Positions 38,772-48,196 are shown, numbered from the stretch's first letter. The stretch: 64,000 bases of DNA from Polynucleobacter finlandensis (GCF_018881755.1 NZ_JACVPS010000002.1:62001-126000); one strand, 5' to 3'. A program made the numbers and translations. Notes: generated by a model from the letters alone, not told the origin.

Positions 38772-39365
38772 ATGAAAAAACCGAATCAACAAGCTGGCTT
38801 CATTCAGCAACATGCCGAATACGGCGGCACCATCTTGGGCTTTATTCTGGGCTTAGGTGTTGGCTTGGTTGTAGCCTTAGCGATTGCTTTTTATCTTTCT
38901 AAAAATACTCCCCAAGAAAAGCCTGGTATCCGGGCGCCAAACCTGCCATTAACGATTAAGCCTGCGGCCACACCAGCAGAGGGTGAGTCAGGTACACCAG
39001 CTGAGCAGGTTGATCTCAATAAGCCACTTCAGGGAAAGTCTCCCGCAGCTTCAGCCCCAGACCCTATTGCCGATTTAGCTAATGGTAAAAAGCCAGCCGA
39101 GTTAGCAGTGCCAGCCGCTAAATCTGACGCTATTTATTTTTTACAGGTGGGCGCATTTACAAAGCGTCCTGACGCAGATGCTCAAAAAGCCAGTTTGGCT
39201 ATTCAGGGACTTCAGTCGCAACTGAGCGAAATAACTAGTGACGGTAATACTATTTGGCGGGTCCGTGTAGGCCCATTTAATAGCGTCGAAGAAAGTAATC
39301 CAGTGCGCGATAAATTAAGTAATATGGGCATCAAACCAACCGTTATTAAATCTAGCAAATCATGA
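38772..39365 (+). CDS. SPOR-domain membrane protein
   Basis: A 197-residue inner-membrane protein, anchored by one helix at about 23-44 (LGFILGLGVGLVVALAIAFYLS). A Pro/Ala-rich linker follows, and a SPOR domain at about 118-197 (IYFLQVGAFTKRPDADAQKA, WRVRVGPFNS), which binds denuded peptidoglycan at the septum. ATG 38772 is preferred over ATG 38769 for spacing to GAGGA. The N-terminal KPNQQAGF lead and linker resemble FtsN-like proteins. It overlaps dsbA by four bases, as often seen in Burkholderiales. Confidence 0.88.
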   Translation: MKKPNQQAGFIQQHAEYGGTILGFILGLGVGLVVALAIAFYLSKNTPQEKPGIRAPNLPLTIKPAATPAEGESGTPAEQVDLNKPLQGKSPAASAPDPIADLANGKKPAELAVPAAKSDAIYFLQVGAFTKRPDADAQKASLAIQGLQSQLSEITSDGNTIWRVRVGPFNSVEESNPVRDKLSNMGIKPTVIKSSKS

Positions 39366-40006
39366 CCTCATTCAATAAACGACTCTTTACCTTTTTTGCA
39401 CTCTTATGTCTTAGTGGATTGGTCGGGGCGCAAAGTGCCAAGATCGAAGAGGGTTTTGATTACCGAATTCTGCCAATTGCCCAGCCTGTCGAAACCAAAG
39501 GCAAGGTAGAGGTCATTGAGTTTTTTTGGTATGGCTGTCCACATTGCTATGACTTTGAGCCCGAACTGAGTGCTTGGGTAAAGCGCCAGCCGAAAGATGT
39601 GACATTCCGGAGAGTGCCCGTGGCATTTCGTGATGATTTTATGCCTCACAGCCAATTATTCTATGCGCTTGAGGCGATGGGTAAGGGTGATGCTCTGAAT
39701 GAAAAGGTGATGTATGCCATGCATAAAGAGAATAAGCGCTTGTTAACGGAGTCAGAGATTGCAGACTGGGCTGCCTCTCAAGGGCTTGATCGCAATACTT
39801 TCTTGGCAACGTATCGCTCATTTGCTGTGGTTTCTAAAGCCCGTGTAGCAAAGCAATTAACCGAGGCTTATCGTATTGATGGTGTGCCAACGATTGTGAT
39901 GCAGGGACGTTATGTAACCTCACCTTCGATTGCAGGCACTAAGGCTAAAGCCATTGCCGTTATGGATTACTTAGAAGAAAAAATTCGCAAAGACAAGTAC
40001 AAATAA
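39362..40006 (+). CDS. dsbA: thiol:disulfide interchange protein DsbA
   Basis: A periplasmic oxidase that introduces disulfides into exported proteins. The signal peptide is about 1-23 (FTFFALLCLSGLVGA). The thioredoxin-type active site CPHC is at 59-62 in FFWYGCPHCYDF, and the cis-Pro loop is in IDGVPTIVMQGRYVTSP. The 214 residues are standard. It is the last gene of its operon and converges on the SDR gene across a hairpin. Confidence 0.95.
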   Translation: MTSFNKRLFTFFALLCLSGLVGAQSAKIEEGFDYRILPIAQPVETKGKVEVIEFFWYGCPHCYDFEPELSAWVKRQPKDVTFRRVPVAFRDDFMPHSQLFYALEAMGKGDALNEKVMYAMHKENKRLLTESEIADWAASQGLDRNTFLATYRSFAVVSKARVAKQLTEAYRIDGVPTIVMQGRYVTSPSIAGTKAKAIAVMDYLEEKIRKDKYK

Positions 40007-40012
40007 TTGCGG

Positions 40013-40033
40013 ATTTAAGATCACTACTTAAAT
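40013..40033. terminator. two-way hairpin between dsbA and the SDR gene
   Basis: ATTTAAG (40013-40019) and CTTAAAT (40027-40033) pair over seven bases around a seven-base loop, covering the SDR stop. The arms match those of the pyrE/dapF hairpin almost exactly. Confidence 0.45.
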
Positions 40034-40804
40034 ATTGACGAAGCGACGCACGATCCAAAAGTAAAGTGGATAGGGTAGGATTCTGAGGAACTTTAAGAAT
40101 CCTGAAAACCTTTTTGGGAAGTGAATGTCAAATTCACCAGCTTGTATGCCTTGCAAAATTTCTTGGGCTGCTTGTTTGGGGCTCATCAGTGCTGGCATTT
40201 CAAAATCATTCTGCGCAGTAGCTTCAGTGGCAACAAAGCCCGGAGAAATCATGTGGACGCTCACACCCTGAGGCAGCAGATCGTAATACAGGGTTTCACA
40301 GAAGTTAATAATGCCGGCTTTACTTGGTCCATAGGCCAAGGCCTTAGGCAAACCACTGTAGCCCGCCACACTACCCACAATAGCAATGTGACCAGCATGT
40401 TGTTTGAGCATCGTCGGCAATACTGCCGCAACGGCTCGCATAGGCCCCAGTAGGTTGGTATCAATCGTTTTTTCGGCAATGGCAATATCAAACTCATCTG
40501 CTCGCATTGGCACATACATGCCTGATACAAACAGGAGCAAATCTAGCCCACCCCAGCGTTCCAAAATAATTTGATGCGCTTGAGTAAGCTGAGATTCGTT
40601 AGTGACATCAAGGGGTAGTACTAATACTTGATCGGCGGGCATGCTACCTGCCAATTGATTTAATTGCTCAACACGTCGACCAGAAATCGCTACTTTAGCC
40701 CCAAAAGAAATCAAGGCTTTAGCACAAGCTTCCCCAATCCCGCTGGACGCGCCAATGACCCAAACGCGTTTTCCAGAAAAGCTATCTATTCCCTTTTGCT
40801 TCAT
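40028..40804 (-). CDS. short-chain dehydrogenase/reductase
   Basis: A 258-residue SDR. The cofactor loop is VIGASSGIGEACAKALI (about 14-30), with VSGMYVP, the catalytic Ser in VGSVAGYSGLP and YGPSKAG for Tyr/Lys. A hydrophobic C-terminus (FLRILPYPLYFWIVRRFV) suggests membrane association. Its start overlaps the stop of the cfa-like gene (ATGA). It is the last gene of a five-gene leftward operon for lipid change and oxidative defence, so a lipid or aldehyde substrate is plausible, but this is inference. Confidence 0.88.
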   Translation of the reverse strand: MKQKGIDSFSGKRVWVIGASSGIGEACAKALISFGAKVAISGRRVEQLNQLAGSMPADQVLVLPLDVTNESQLTQAHQIILERWGGLDLLLFVSGMYVPMRADEFDIAIAEKTIDTNLLGPMRAVAAVLPTMLKQHAGHIAIVGSVAGYSGLPKALAYGPSKAGIINFCETLYYDLLPQGVSVHMISPGFVATEATAQNDFEMPALMSPKQAAQEILQGIQAGEFDIHFPKRFSGFLKFLRILPYPLYFWIVRRFVNI

Positions 40805-42096
40805 ACGCGAAGTGCATCTCCAGATGCGGTGATGGGTTGATGACTGAGGGTAAATTGCACGACATCAATATTGCGCTCGGCGAAGCCTGCAGCGCAATAC
40901 ATTAAATAGAAATTCCAGAGGCGGATGAATGCTTCATCAAACCCTAGTTTGGTAATTTCATGGAGTTTTTGATTAAAGCTATCTCGCCACATGCACAATG
41001 TTTTTGCATAGTCATGGCCAAAAGCAAATTCCACTTCAACATTCAATCCAGCATTTGCTGCATAGGCTCTAAAGCTAGTGCGTGATGGCAGCATGCCACC
41101 CGGGAAGACATATTGCTGAATAAAGTCGGTGTTATGGCGGTAGCGTTCAAATACTTCCTCTGCAATCACGATTGTTTGGATGCAAGCTTTGCCACCCCGT
41201 TTAAGACGTGCCGCAATAGTTTGAAAGTATTCGGCCCAATGTTTTTCGCCAACTGCTTCAAACATTTCAATCGAGGCAATGCCATCAAACTGCTCCTTAC
41301 AATCTCGATAGTCCTGCAGCCTGACTTCGTAAGAATTTTCTGTTGAGCTTTCTCGCTGTACTTTTTCTAAGCGACTCTGAGCAAAAGATTTCTGCTCGGT
41401 TGACAGTGTTAGCCCCGTAACGTGGCTACCAGCACGCAAGGCCTCTTCCATGAAGCCGCCCCAGCCGCAGCCGATTTCTAGAAGGTGATCACCGGGCTTA
41501 GCATTGATAGCTTGCAAGATGTGGCTGATTTTGGCTCTTTGGGCATCAGCAAGTGCCTGTTTGTCACCTTCAGAAAACCAAGCGCTTGAATAGCTCATGC
41601 TTGGATCAAGCCATAGTGAATAAAAAGAATTTCCTAGGTCATAGTGCGCATGGATATTCTTACGGCTGCCGGATTTGGAGTTATCTCTCAACCAATGCTT
41701 GAGGCGGTAGATGATGGAGCCATACCACTTGCCGTAAATCGCTTTTTCCAAAATGGTTCTATTGCGAATAGCCAGCTCGAGAATTGCTTTGAGGTCAGGA
41801 GTATTCCATTGACCGCGAATATAGCTTTCAGCAAATCCAATATCGCCATGAGAGAGTACTTGTTTAAATACAGACCAATTCAGAATATGGATTTCAGCAT
41901 GTAAGTTGTCTTGACGATTGCCGAATTCTTTTGAATCTCCATTTGGAAGTGTCAGTTTTAGAAAACCACTCTGTAACTTAGATAAAAGACTAAGCAGGGT
42001 ATCGGCGCTGATATTGCCTTGCTTAGATTGGTCTTTGCGCGCCGACGGGCGTGAGAAACTCAATCGAGAGAGTAGGGTTTGGCCTGGACGGTTCAT
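40801..42096 (-). CDS. cyclopropane-fatty-acyl-phospholipid synthase family methyltransferase
   Basis: A 431-residue SAM-dependent enzyme that modifies double bonds of membrane fatty acids. The SAM loop LLEIGCGWGGFMEEALR follows HYDLGNSFYSLWLDPSMSYS, both typical of Cfa. IASIEMFEAVGEKHW and FIQQYVFPGGMLPS are also diagnostic. It could be a true Cfa or one of the relatives in sigma-E/ChrR-linked operons that start furan fatty acid synthesis. The neighbours (DUF1365, FAD amine oxidase) favour the second group. It has four-base overlaps on both sides. Confidence 0.88.
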   Translation of the reverse strand: MNRPGQTLLSRLSFSRPSARKDQSKQGNISADTLLSLLSKLQSGFLKLTLPNGDSKEFGNRQDNLHAEIHILNWSVFKQVLSHGDIGFAESYIRGQWNTPDLKAILELAIRNRTILEKAIYGKWYGSIIYRLKHWLRDNSKSGSRKNIHAHYDLGNSFYSLWLDPSMSYSSAWFSEGDKQALADAQRAKISHILQAINAKPGDHLLEIGCGWGGFMEEALRAGSHVTGLTLSTEQKSFAQSRLEKVQRESSTENSYEVRLQDYRDCKEQFDGIASIEMFEAVGEKHWAEYFQTIAARLKRGGKACIQTIVIAEEVFERYRHNTDFIQQYVFPGGMLPSRTSFRAYAANAGLNVEVEFAFGHDYAKTLCMWRDSFNQKLHEITKLGFDEAFIRLWNFYLMYCAAGFAERNIDVVQFTLSHQPITASGDALRV

Positions 42097-42878
42097 CTGC
42101 TCACTTCAAATTCTGGTGGTTTTGGTTTTGAATGAAAGGGCACGCCTTTTGACCATAACTTCAAAGCTTGCCAGTGTATGCGAAATATCACGCCTATGCT
42201 CATGAGCGGATAGCGCAGAAAGGCGAGATATAAAGCTGGCTTGCTAAGTGCTTGGCTAAGGCCGCTAATACTGGTATTGATGAGGGGTGATCCATCTTCA
42301 TGTAATTCTATGCGACAGACTGAGTGGCGCATAGAGGCGCTATCTTGAGGAAACAAAAACCGAAAATGGTATTCACCACGCACTTCGCAAAATGGCGAGA
42401 CATGAAAGACTTTTTGACTGCTTAAGGTTTCACCAGATTTCAATGTTTCGCCAGTCTCTTTATGAAGCAAGTAGCAGTGACGCTCTCCGAAGGTGTTATT
42501 CACTTCTGCCAATACTGCCTGTACTTGCCCATTTGCTCGAGTACAAATCCAAAAGCTCACGGGATTGAATACATAACCCAAGACCCTTGGAAAGGTTTGT
42601 AGCCAAATTTCACCATCCACATGAGAGATCTGATTCTCATTCAGAATATTTTCAATCCAGGCAAGGCTATCTTCGCCACCTGCACCATGGTCTCGATCGA
42701 AAAAAGAAAATAAGCGAGATGCGTTATCTCCCAAGCCATGTTGACTAAGTATGTTGGCGTGCTGTTTTCTGCTTCGCATGGGAATGGAGATGGTAAATAC
42801 GCCATAGCCAAAAGCATTCTTAGCTGGACGAAAGCGACGATGTTTTACTACTCCAAAGTTGATCGTCGGCTGATTCAT
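42093..42878 (-). CDS. DUF1365 protein
   Basis: A 261-residue protein of DUF1365. It has the VKHRRFRPAKNAFGYGVF opening, then SRLFSFFDRDHGAG, VLGYVFNPVSFWIC and FGERHCYLL, all seen in the family. It is regularly encoded between an FAD-dependent amine oxidase and a Cfa-like enzyme, as here, and is thought to take part in the same fatty acid change; its reaction is not established. It starts one base before the oxidase stop and overlaps the cfa-like gene by four bases. Confidence 0.9.
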   Translation of the reverse strand: MNQPTINFGVVKHRRFRPAKNAFGYGVFTISIPMRSRKQHANILSQHGLGDNASRLFSFFDRDHGAGGEDSLAWIENILNENQISHVDGEIWLQTFPRVLGYVFNPVSFWICTRANGQVQAVLAEVNNTFGERHCYLLHKETGETLKSGETLSSQKVFHVSPFCEVRGEYHFRFLFPQDSASMRHSVCRIELHEDGSPLINTSISGLSQALSKPALYLAFLRYPLMSIGVIFRIHWQALKLWSKGVPFHSKPKPPEFEVSR

Positions 42879-44267
42879 TTACTGAGCGTCTTGCAAGGGA
42901 TTGGTTTTGATTCGGCCCCGAATGCTTTCTAGTAAATCGGCAGCGACAAGCTCCCCTGACCTGAGCCCATCCTCATGAAAGCCAAAACCTGTCCAGGCGC
43001 CGCAATACCAGATAGATGATTGCCCTTGAATGAGGGGCAATTCTTTTTGGGCCTGAATAGCTTTCATATCAAAGACAGGGTGGGCGTAATGAATTTCAGC
43101 ATGAACTAATTGAGGATCTGGCTCAGTCGATGGATTGAGGCTCACAATAATCTGAGTGTTTGCTAATGCACTGGGTAATGGCTGCAGGCGATTGATGAGG
43201 TAGTTGACACTAACGTGTTGCTTTGAAGTGGGTAATGTCCCAGATTTAGCGGTGTAGTTCCATGCGGCCCAGCAGCGTTTATTTTCTGGCAGAAAGCGTT
43301 CGTCGGTGTGCAAAATGGCGCGATTGTTTTGATAGGGAATCGCTGCAAGGATGTTTCTGGCTTCTTGATTAAGGCCGTGAACCAATTCCAAACTTTGATT
43401 GCTATGACACGCCATGATCACTTGATCAAACCACATTGAACCTGTATTGCTGATGACTTCTGCTTGTGATGATGCATCAACGCTTGCATTTACGCGCACT
43501 ACAGCCTCACGTACTAGTTTGACGTGTTGCTTCTCTATGGCCGCCACTAAGCGTTTGACATATTCACGTGAGCCCCCTGCAACAGTTAGCCACTGTGGCC
43601 TATTTTGAATTTGCAACAGGCCGTGGTTATGACAAAAGCGAACCATGGTCTGAATTGGAAATTCCAGCATCTGATCAACAGAGCAGGACCAGATGGCACC
43701 AATCATTGGCAAGAAATAATTTTCCTTGAAGCTTTGGCTAAAGCGATTGCGATTTAGGAAATCAGCGATGCATTCATCCGGTTCAGAAAACTCATGATCA
43801 GACACAATTTGTTTTTGAGCAAGCTGTGTCGCCAAGCGATTAAAGCGCAGAATGTCATAAACCATTCTCCAAAAAGAGGGGGAGAATAAGTTGGATCTTT
43901 GCCCAAATAAAGAATTAATATCATTCCCAGCCCACTCAATTTTGCGATGCTGTTTGGATTGATTGCTTGAATCAATTGACACAGAAAAGGACATCTCTGA
44001 CGGCGCGATCGGGGCTTCAATTTCTTCGAAGAGACGCAGCAAGCGCGGATAAGTTTTCCGATTAAAAACTAAGAAACCAGTATCTACACCATGACTTATG
44101 AGGCCTTCAGAAGTTTGTAGTGAGAAGTCCACGGTATTGCTATGTCCGCCAATATGATCTCCACCTTCATATACTGTGATCTCTAAATCCGGATGCTGCC
44201 TTAAGGCATAAGCGCAGCCTAATCCAGAAATGCCTGCGCCAATGATGGCAATTTTCTTTTTACTCAC
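42879..44267 (-). CDS. FAD-dependent amine oxidase-like protein (COG2907 type)
   Basis: A 462-residue flavoprotein. The FAD-binding loop is IAIIGAGISGLGCAYALR (5-22), followed by VYEGGDHIGGHSNTVDF and DTGFLVFNRKTYPRLL. The C-terminal FAD-contacting part is WYCGAWTGFGFHEDGLRSG. The family sits with DUF1365 and Cfa-like genes in many proteobacteria and likely oxidises or desaturates a lipid intermediate. Its start codon shares a base with the peroxidase stop, so the operon is tightly coupled. Confidence 0.9.
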   Translation of the reverse strand: MSKKKIAIIGAGISGLGCAYALRQHPDLEITVYEGGDHIGGHSNTVDFSLQTSEGLISHGVDTGFLVFNRKTYPRLLRLFEEIEAPIAPSEMSFSVSIDSSNQSKQHRKIEWAGNDINSLFGQRSNLFSPSFWRMVYDILRFNRLATQLAQKQIVSDHEFSEPDECIADFLNRNRFSQSFKENYFLPMIGAIWSCSVDQMLEFPIQTMVRFCHNHGLLQIQNRPQWLTVAGGSREYVKRLVAAIEKQHVKLVREAVVRVNASVDASSQAEVISNTGSMWFDQVIMACHSNQSLELVHGLNQEARNILAAIPYQNNRAILHTDERFLPENKRCWAAWNYTAKSGTLPTSKQHVSVNYLINRLQPLPSALANTQIIVSLNPSTEPDPQLVHAEIHYAHPVFDMKAIQAQKELPLIQGQSSIWYCGAWTGFGFHEDGLRSGELVAADLLESIRGRIKTNPLQDAQ

Positions 44268-44836
44268 TAATTCTTTTCCGCTAGAAGTTTTTCAATTTCA
44301 CTGGTAACGCTACTGCTGGTTGGTTTAGTAACGCTACCGAACGAGTCAACTACATTGCCATTACGATCAATTAAATATTTATAGAAATTCCATTTTGGTG
44401 TTGTGCTTGTTTTGGCAATTAACATTTTGAAGAGGGGGTTGACGTTATTGCCTGTGACAGAACTTTTGGCGAACATGGGAAATTTCACGTCATAAGTATT
44501 TTTACAAAAGTCTGCGATTTCTTTGTTGCTGCCGGGCTCTTGTTGGCCAAAATCATTAGACGGAAAACCCAGAACGACCAAGCCTTGGTCTTTATATTTT
44601 GCGTAAATCTTTTCAAGACCCTCATATTGACCAGTAAAGCCACAAAAACTGGCGGTATTGACCACCAAAAGCACTTTGCCTTGATATTGGCAAAGGTTTT
44701 GGGGTGCTTCGTCTTGGAGGCGGGGAAAGGTATGAGAAAGCAGTGGACTGCAACTTGTAGGCGCGGCCTCAACCAGTCCAATGGCGGGTATGAACACCAT
44801 GAGAGCAAAAATCCATTTACCGAGTAGTTGAGCCAT
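44267..44836 (-). CDS. exported glutathione peroxidase-like protein
   Basis: Reduces peroxides with thiols. The chosen start is ATG 44836, giving a signal peptide WIFALMVFIPAIGLVEA (about 8-24); an in-frame ATG at 44866 would add ten residues before it. The active site uses Cys65 in NTASFCGFTGQ rather than selenocysteine. The other two members of the triad are in FPSNDFGQQEPGS (Gln) and PKWNFYKYL (Trp). It heads the leftward operon, so an exported peroxidase is made together with enzymes that alter membrane fatty acids. Confidence 0.88.
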   Translation of the reverse strand: MAQLLGKWIFALMVFIPAIGLVEAAPTSCSPLLSHTFPRLQDEAPQNLCQYQGKVLLVVNTASFCGFTGQYEGLEKIYAKYKDQGLVVLGFPSNDFGQQEPGSNKEIADFCKNTYDVKFPMFAKSSVTGNNVNPLFKMLIAKTSTTPKWNFYKYLIDRNGNVVDSFGSVTKPTSSSVTSEIEKLLAEKN

Positions 44837-44928
44837 ATTGCACTTTGAAATCAGGATAGTTAGCATCCAAGTCTAAGTCATTCTGACTAATATTGTTGGC
44901 TAAGTCCTAATGCTATTAATATGGAGTT

Positions 44929-45417
44929 ATGAGTCCTTTACCACCACCTTCTTTTGAGTCCAAAGTGTGCACTTCCGCTAATTTGCAGGAGCGCATTGCC
45001 AAGTTGCCCAGACCAATGGTGTTTACCAATGGCGTGTTCGATATTCTTCATCGGGGGCATGCAAGTTATTTGGCTCAAGCCCGAGAGTTGGGTGCGAGCT
45101 TGGTAGTCGGGGTAAATTCAGATGCTTCTGTGAAGATGCTGGGCAAGGGCGACGACAGACCTATTAATACAGAGGCAGATCGTCAGGCTTTATTGGCTGC
45201 CTTAGCTAGTGTGGACGTAGTAGCACTCTTTACTGAGCAGACGCCAGTGCAACTGATTGAGAAAATTCGTCCGGATATTTACGTTAAGGGTGGCGATTAT
45301 GAGATTGATACTCTGCCAGAGACTCGCGTTGTAAAGACGTGGGGTGGTAAAGCGGTCGCTATTCCCTTTATCTATGAGCGCTCTACGACAACCTTACTAG
45401 GAAAAATTCGTTCCTAG
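44929..45417 (+). CDS. hldC: D-glycero-beta-D-manno-heptose 1-phosphate adenylyltransferase
   Basis: Activates heptose 1-phosphate with ATP for the lipopolysaccharide inner core. The 162-residue protein corresponds to the C-terminal domain of HldE as a stand-alone enzyme. The nucleotidyltransferase signature FTNGVFDILHRGHASYL is at about 32-48, and later KGGDYEIDTLPE and YERSTTTLLGKI. GGAG sits close before the ATG. It is divergent from the peroxidase operon and converges on coaX. Confidence 0.93.
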   Translation: MSPLPPPSFESKVCTSANLQERIAKLPRPMVFTNGVFDILHRGHASYLAQARELGASLVVGVNSDASVKMLGKGDDRPINTEADRQALLAALASVDVVALFTEQTPVQLIEKIRPDIYVKGGDYEIDTLPETRVVKTWGGKAVAIPFIYERSTTTLLGKIRS

Positions 45418-45443
45418 AAAATAGATTTGATTGTTGGTGTTAG

Positions 45444-46256
45444 CTATTGGTTTTTGATGAGCCACGCCCAAATACCCCTGAGTACCAATCCTTCGATAGG
45501 TTCAACTGGCGGTAAATGTAACTTAGAGAGCTTGCCAATCTCAGCAGCTAAAGTTTTAGCGTTGCCACCATCAAGCCAAATTCTCTCAATGGGATGATTC
45601 ATGTCTTTGGCTAGTTGTGTTGCATAAATGATTGCGCCAATCTGTGCTGCATCGCAGCCTCCGATGATGGCACTATTGGTTGATGCCCCAAATCCAGTAT
45701 GGTCTGCTGAGCGTATTGCTAGAGGAAGTTGTGCGGTATTGTTCTGCAAACTTTCTTGCATCAGACTGAGGCCGGGAAGAATCCAGCCGCCATAGTGGAC
45801 GCCATTACCGCCAAGCAGGTCAATGGTTGTAGCGGTCCCAGCATTGATAATTAAGGCATTACTGTTTGATAAAACTCGTGTGCCAATGATGGCAGCCCAA
45901 CGATCGGCCCCTAACTTGGCGGAGTCTGCATATAGAGTGCGCAAGCCGTCGTAGGGACTATCGCCGTTTAATTGTTGCCATTCGATATCACTCCATTGCG
46001 GAAAAAGTGATTTGAGATTTTCAATCGCAGCTTCTCCAGCGACACAGGCAAATCCAATGGCATCTGGTTTAGGCATTGTCTTTGCAATGTAGTCAGCCAG
46101 CTCTGCTCGATGCTCTGGCGATTGCAAAGACTGACTACTAATAGAGCCTGAATATGCCCATAATTTTTTATTGCGATCAGAGGGTACTTGAGTAGACTCC
46201 ACTGCAGCCCATTTAAGTCTAGTGTTTCCAACATCAAATAGTAAATACAGACTCAT
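45444..46256 (-). CDS. coaX: type III pantothenate kinase
   Basis: Phosphorylates pantothenate, the first step of coenzyme A synthesis. The 270-residue ASKHA-fold protein opens LYLLFDVGNTRLKWA (phosphate loop). It continues with SPYDGLRTLYADSAKLGADRWAA, INAGTATTIDLL with the catalytic Asp region, and GGWILPGLSLMQESL, as in CoaX. The start overlaps the birA stop by four bases, the usual birA-coaX arrangement. Confidence 0.95.
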   Translation of the reverse strand: MSLYLLFDVGNTRLKWAAVESTQVPSDRNKKLWAYSGSISSQSLQSPEHRAELADYIAKTMPKPDAIGFACVAGEAAIENLKSLFPQWSDIEWQQLNGDSPYDGLRTLYADSAKLGADRWAAIIGTRVLSNSNALIINAGTATTIDLLGGNGVHYGGWILPGLSLMQESLQNNTAQLPLAIRSADHTGFGASTNSAIIGGCDAAQIGAIIYATQLAKDMNHPIERIWLDGGNAKTLAAEIGKLSKLHLPPVEPIEGLVLRGIWAWLIKNQ

Positions 46257-47053
46257 GATCTCGCTCTTAATGAAACATCGCCTGCATGAATGGCAATCGT
46301 TTTGGTTTCTTGCTCAAGGAGTAAGGCACCACTTGAGTCTACGCCTTTTGCAATGCCAAATACAGGGGCTTGCCCTGAGCCAGAAATACAAACCTCAGCT
46401 TTTTTAAAGGCATCCCATTCCATCCACTGATCTTGATACAAGGCAAACCCCTTTTGATCGAATGTTGGCAAATGGCGCTCGAAAGACTCGATGAGTTTGA
46501 GCCAAATAAATTCAGTATCTGGCAGCGTGTTTGAACTGGGGAGTAGTTGATCTAAAGAGGCGATATTAAATGATGCTTCTGTACCCAGACTATTTTGAAT
46601 GCCTGCTGCATTTCTGAGATTGATGCCAACCCCAATAATCATCCAAGTTGGGTCACCAGCTTTTGCTTGGCCACCCTCAATCAGAATCCCACCCAATTTG
46701 GCATTGTTCAATAAAAGATCGTTAGGCCACTTAAGGCGCAATCCTTGTGCGTATAGCGCAGATTTTTCTATCCCCAGTGCATCGGCGATTCCCTGAAGGA
46801 CAATTAAACCCACTAGTAGGCTGAGGCCCGAAAGCTCAGCAGGACTCCTTTGGAATGGGTAGGCCAATGAGAAGGAAAGGGAGTCTGCTGGATTCGCAAG
46901 CCATGATCTGCCCGCCCTTCCTTTGCCAGCAGTCTGGTTTTGGGCAATACGGGCAACTGGGTCTATGAGTTCGCCGGCACGCCAGCGCCCCAAAAGATCA
47001 TCATTGGTTGATTTCGTCTCCGCTACGCGTTCAAGGATGCAATTCCAGCTCAT
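46253..47053 (-). CDS. birA: biotin-[acetyl-CoA-carboxylase] ligase
   Basis: Attaches biotin to the carrier subunit of acetyl-CoA carboxylase. The 266-residue protein is the group I form without a DNA-binding domain. It has ETKSTNDDLL, QTAGKGRAGRSW (the biotinyl-AMP loop), LRLKWPNDLLLNNAKLGGILIE and VGIGINLRN. A short C-terminal SH3-like domain ends with the GDVSLRARS tail. With no N-terminal helix-turn-helix it cannot act as a repressor as in E. coli. Confidence 0.94.
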   Translation of the reverse strand: MSWNCILERVAETKSTNDDLLGRWRAGELIDPVARIAQNQTAGKGRAGRSWLANPADSLSFSLAYPFQRSPAELSGLSLLVGLIVLQGIADALGIEKSALYAQGLRLKWPNDLLLNNAKLGGILIEGGQAKAGDPTWMIIGVGINLRNAAGIQNSLGTEASFNIASLDQLLPSSNTLPDTEFIWLKLIESFERHLPTFDQKGFALYQDQWMEWDAFKKAEVCISGSGQAPVFGIAKGVDSSGALLLEQETKTIAIHAGDVSLRARS

Positions 47054-47090
47054 TTCGCCATTGTAGAAAGGTCTGACCTAGAATTGTGGA

Positions 47091-48185
47091 ATGCATCATG
47101 AAGATCAGCGCCCCCGCAAGTTTATTTGGCCTCTCCAGGCCATGCCTTTGGCTAGGGTTTCGAGCCTCAGTTATGCCCTATTGATCATTTATGTAAGCCT
47201 AAACCCCTTCGATTTCGACTTTGGTAACGGCATTAGCGCTTGGGCTTGGTTAGGCGCTCCACTGCCTAGATTTATTACTCTCTTCGATGTTTCTGTAAAT
47301 ATTCTGGCCTATATTCCCCTAGGCTTTCTATTGGTCTTTGCCGCTTACCCGCGTTGGCGTAATTTTATTGCTCTAGGGTTTGCCTTGACCTTGAGTGCGG
47401 TTTTAGCTTTTAGTGTTGAGACGCTACAGACTTGGTTGCCAACTCGTATACCTAGTCAGATGGATTGGTGGGCCAATGTATTGGGCGGGATGTTAGGTGG
47501 CCTACTTGCCATTCCTTTGGGACCCCAGTGGTTGTCTGGTAGCGCCCTTCGCAAACGCTTTGATCATTGGTTTGGTTTGAACTGGTCAGCGTGCGCCTTA
47601 TTTCTTCTCTTTCCCTGGTCTCAAATTTATCCACAAAGTTCATGGTTGGGTGCTGGAGTTTGGGGTCATGCTATTTTTGGTTCGATTGATTGGGGCACCA
47701 CGGTGATTAATCAAGTGGTTCAAGAAACAGCCATTACTGCGCTGTGTTGGGTTGGCGCTGCTCTATTACTTTCCTTAGGTATGCGCACTAAGGCGCCGCA
47801 ATGGCAGATATTAAATGGCCTACTTTTTACAACAGTGTTAATCAAGACTCTGTTTACGGCTTTACAGTTCGGCGTTGAATTTAGTTTGATATGGCTGACC
47901 GCAGGCGCTATTTGGGGAATGCTTATTGCCAGCGTGATTCTGCGTTGGGCCTTAAAACTATCTAGCGCCAGGAAGTTTTGGTTGGCCTTACTTTGCTTAG
48001 CCACCGCTACTATTGCGATTAATTTTTTACCTGATAATCCTTACTTCATCCTCATTTTGCGGCACTGGTACCAAGGTAGACTGTTGCACTTCAATGAATT
48101 GATGCAGTGGGTTTCAGTGGTTTGGTTGCCGCTGGCTATATTCTGGGTGATTCGAAATCAGTTTTTACTTAAACCTCAACATTGA
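47091..48185 (+). CDS. VanZ-like membrane protein
   Basis: A 364-residue polytopic inner-membrane protein. The first half (about 25-165) matches the VanZ-like domain: YVSLNPFDFDFGNG, DVSVNILAYIPLGFLLVF, SVETLQTWLPTRIPSQMDWWANVLGGMLGG. The second half adds about five more hydrophobic helices. VanZ gives teicoplanin resistance in enterococci; the role in Gram-negative bacteria is not known. The end overlaps the TTG that could open the ferredoxin gene, so they may be coupled. Confidence 0.8.
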   Translation: MHHEDQRPRKFIWPLQAMPLARVSSLSYALLIIYVSLNPFDFDFGNGISAWAWLGAPLPRFITLFDVSVNILAYIPLGFLLVFAAYPRWRNFIALGFALTLSAVLAFSVETLQTWLPTRIPSQMDWWANVLGGMLGGLLAIPLGPQWLSGSALRKRFDHWFGLNWSACALFLLFPWSQIYPQSSWLGAGVWGHAIFGSIDWGTTVINQVVQETAITALCWVGAALLLSLGMRTKAPQWQILNGLLFTTVLIKTLFTALQFGVEFSLIWLTAGAIWGMLIASVILRWALKLSSARKFWLALLCLATATIAINFLPDNPYFILILRHWYQGRLLHFNELMQWVSVVWLPLAIFWVIRNQFLLKPQH

Positions 48186-48196
48186 GAAATCTATTT

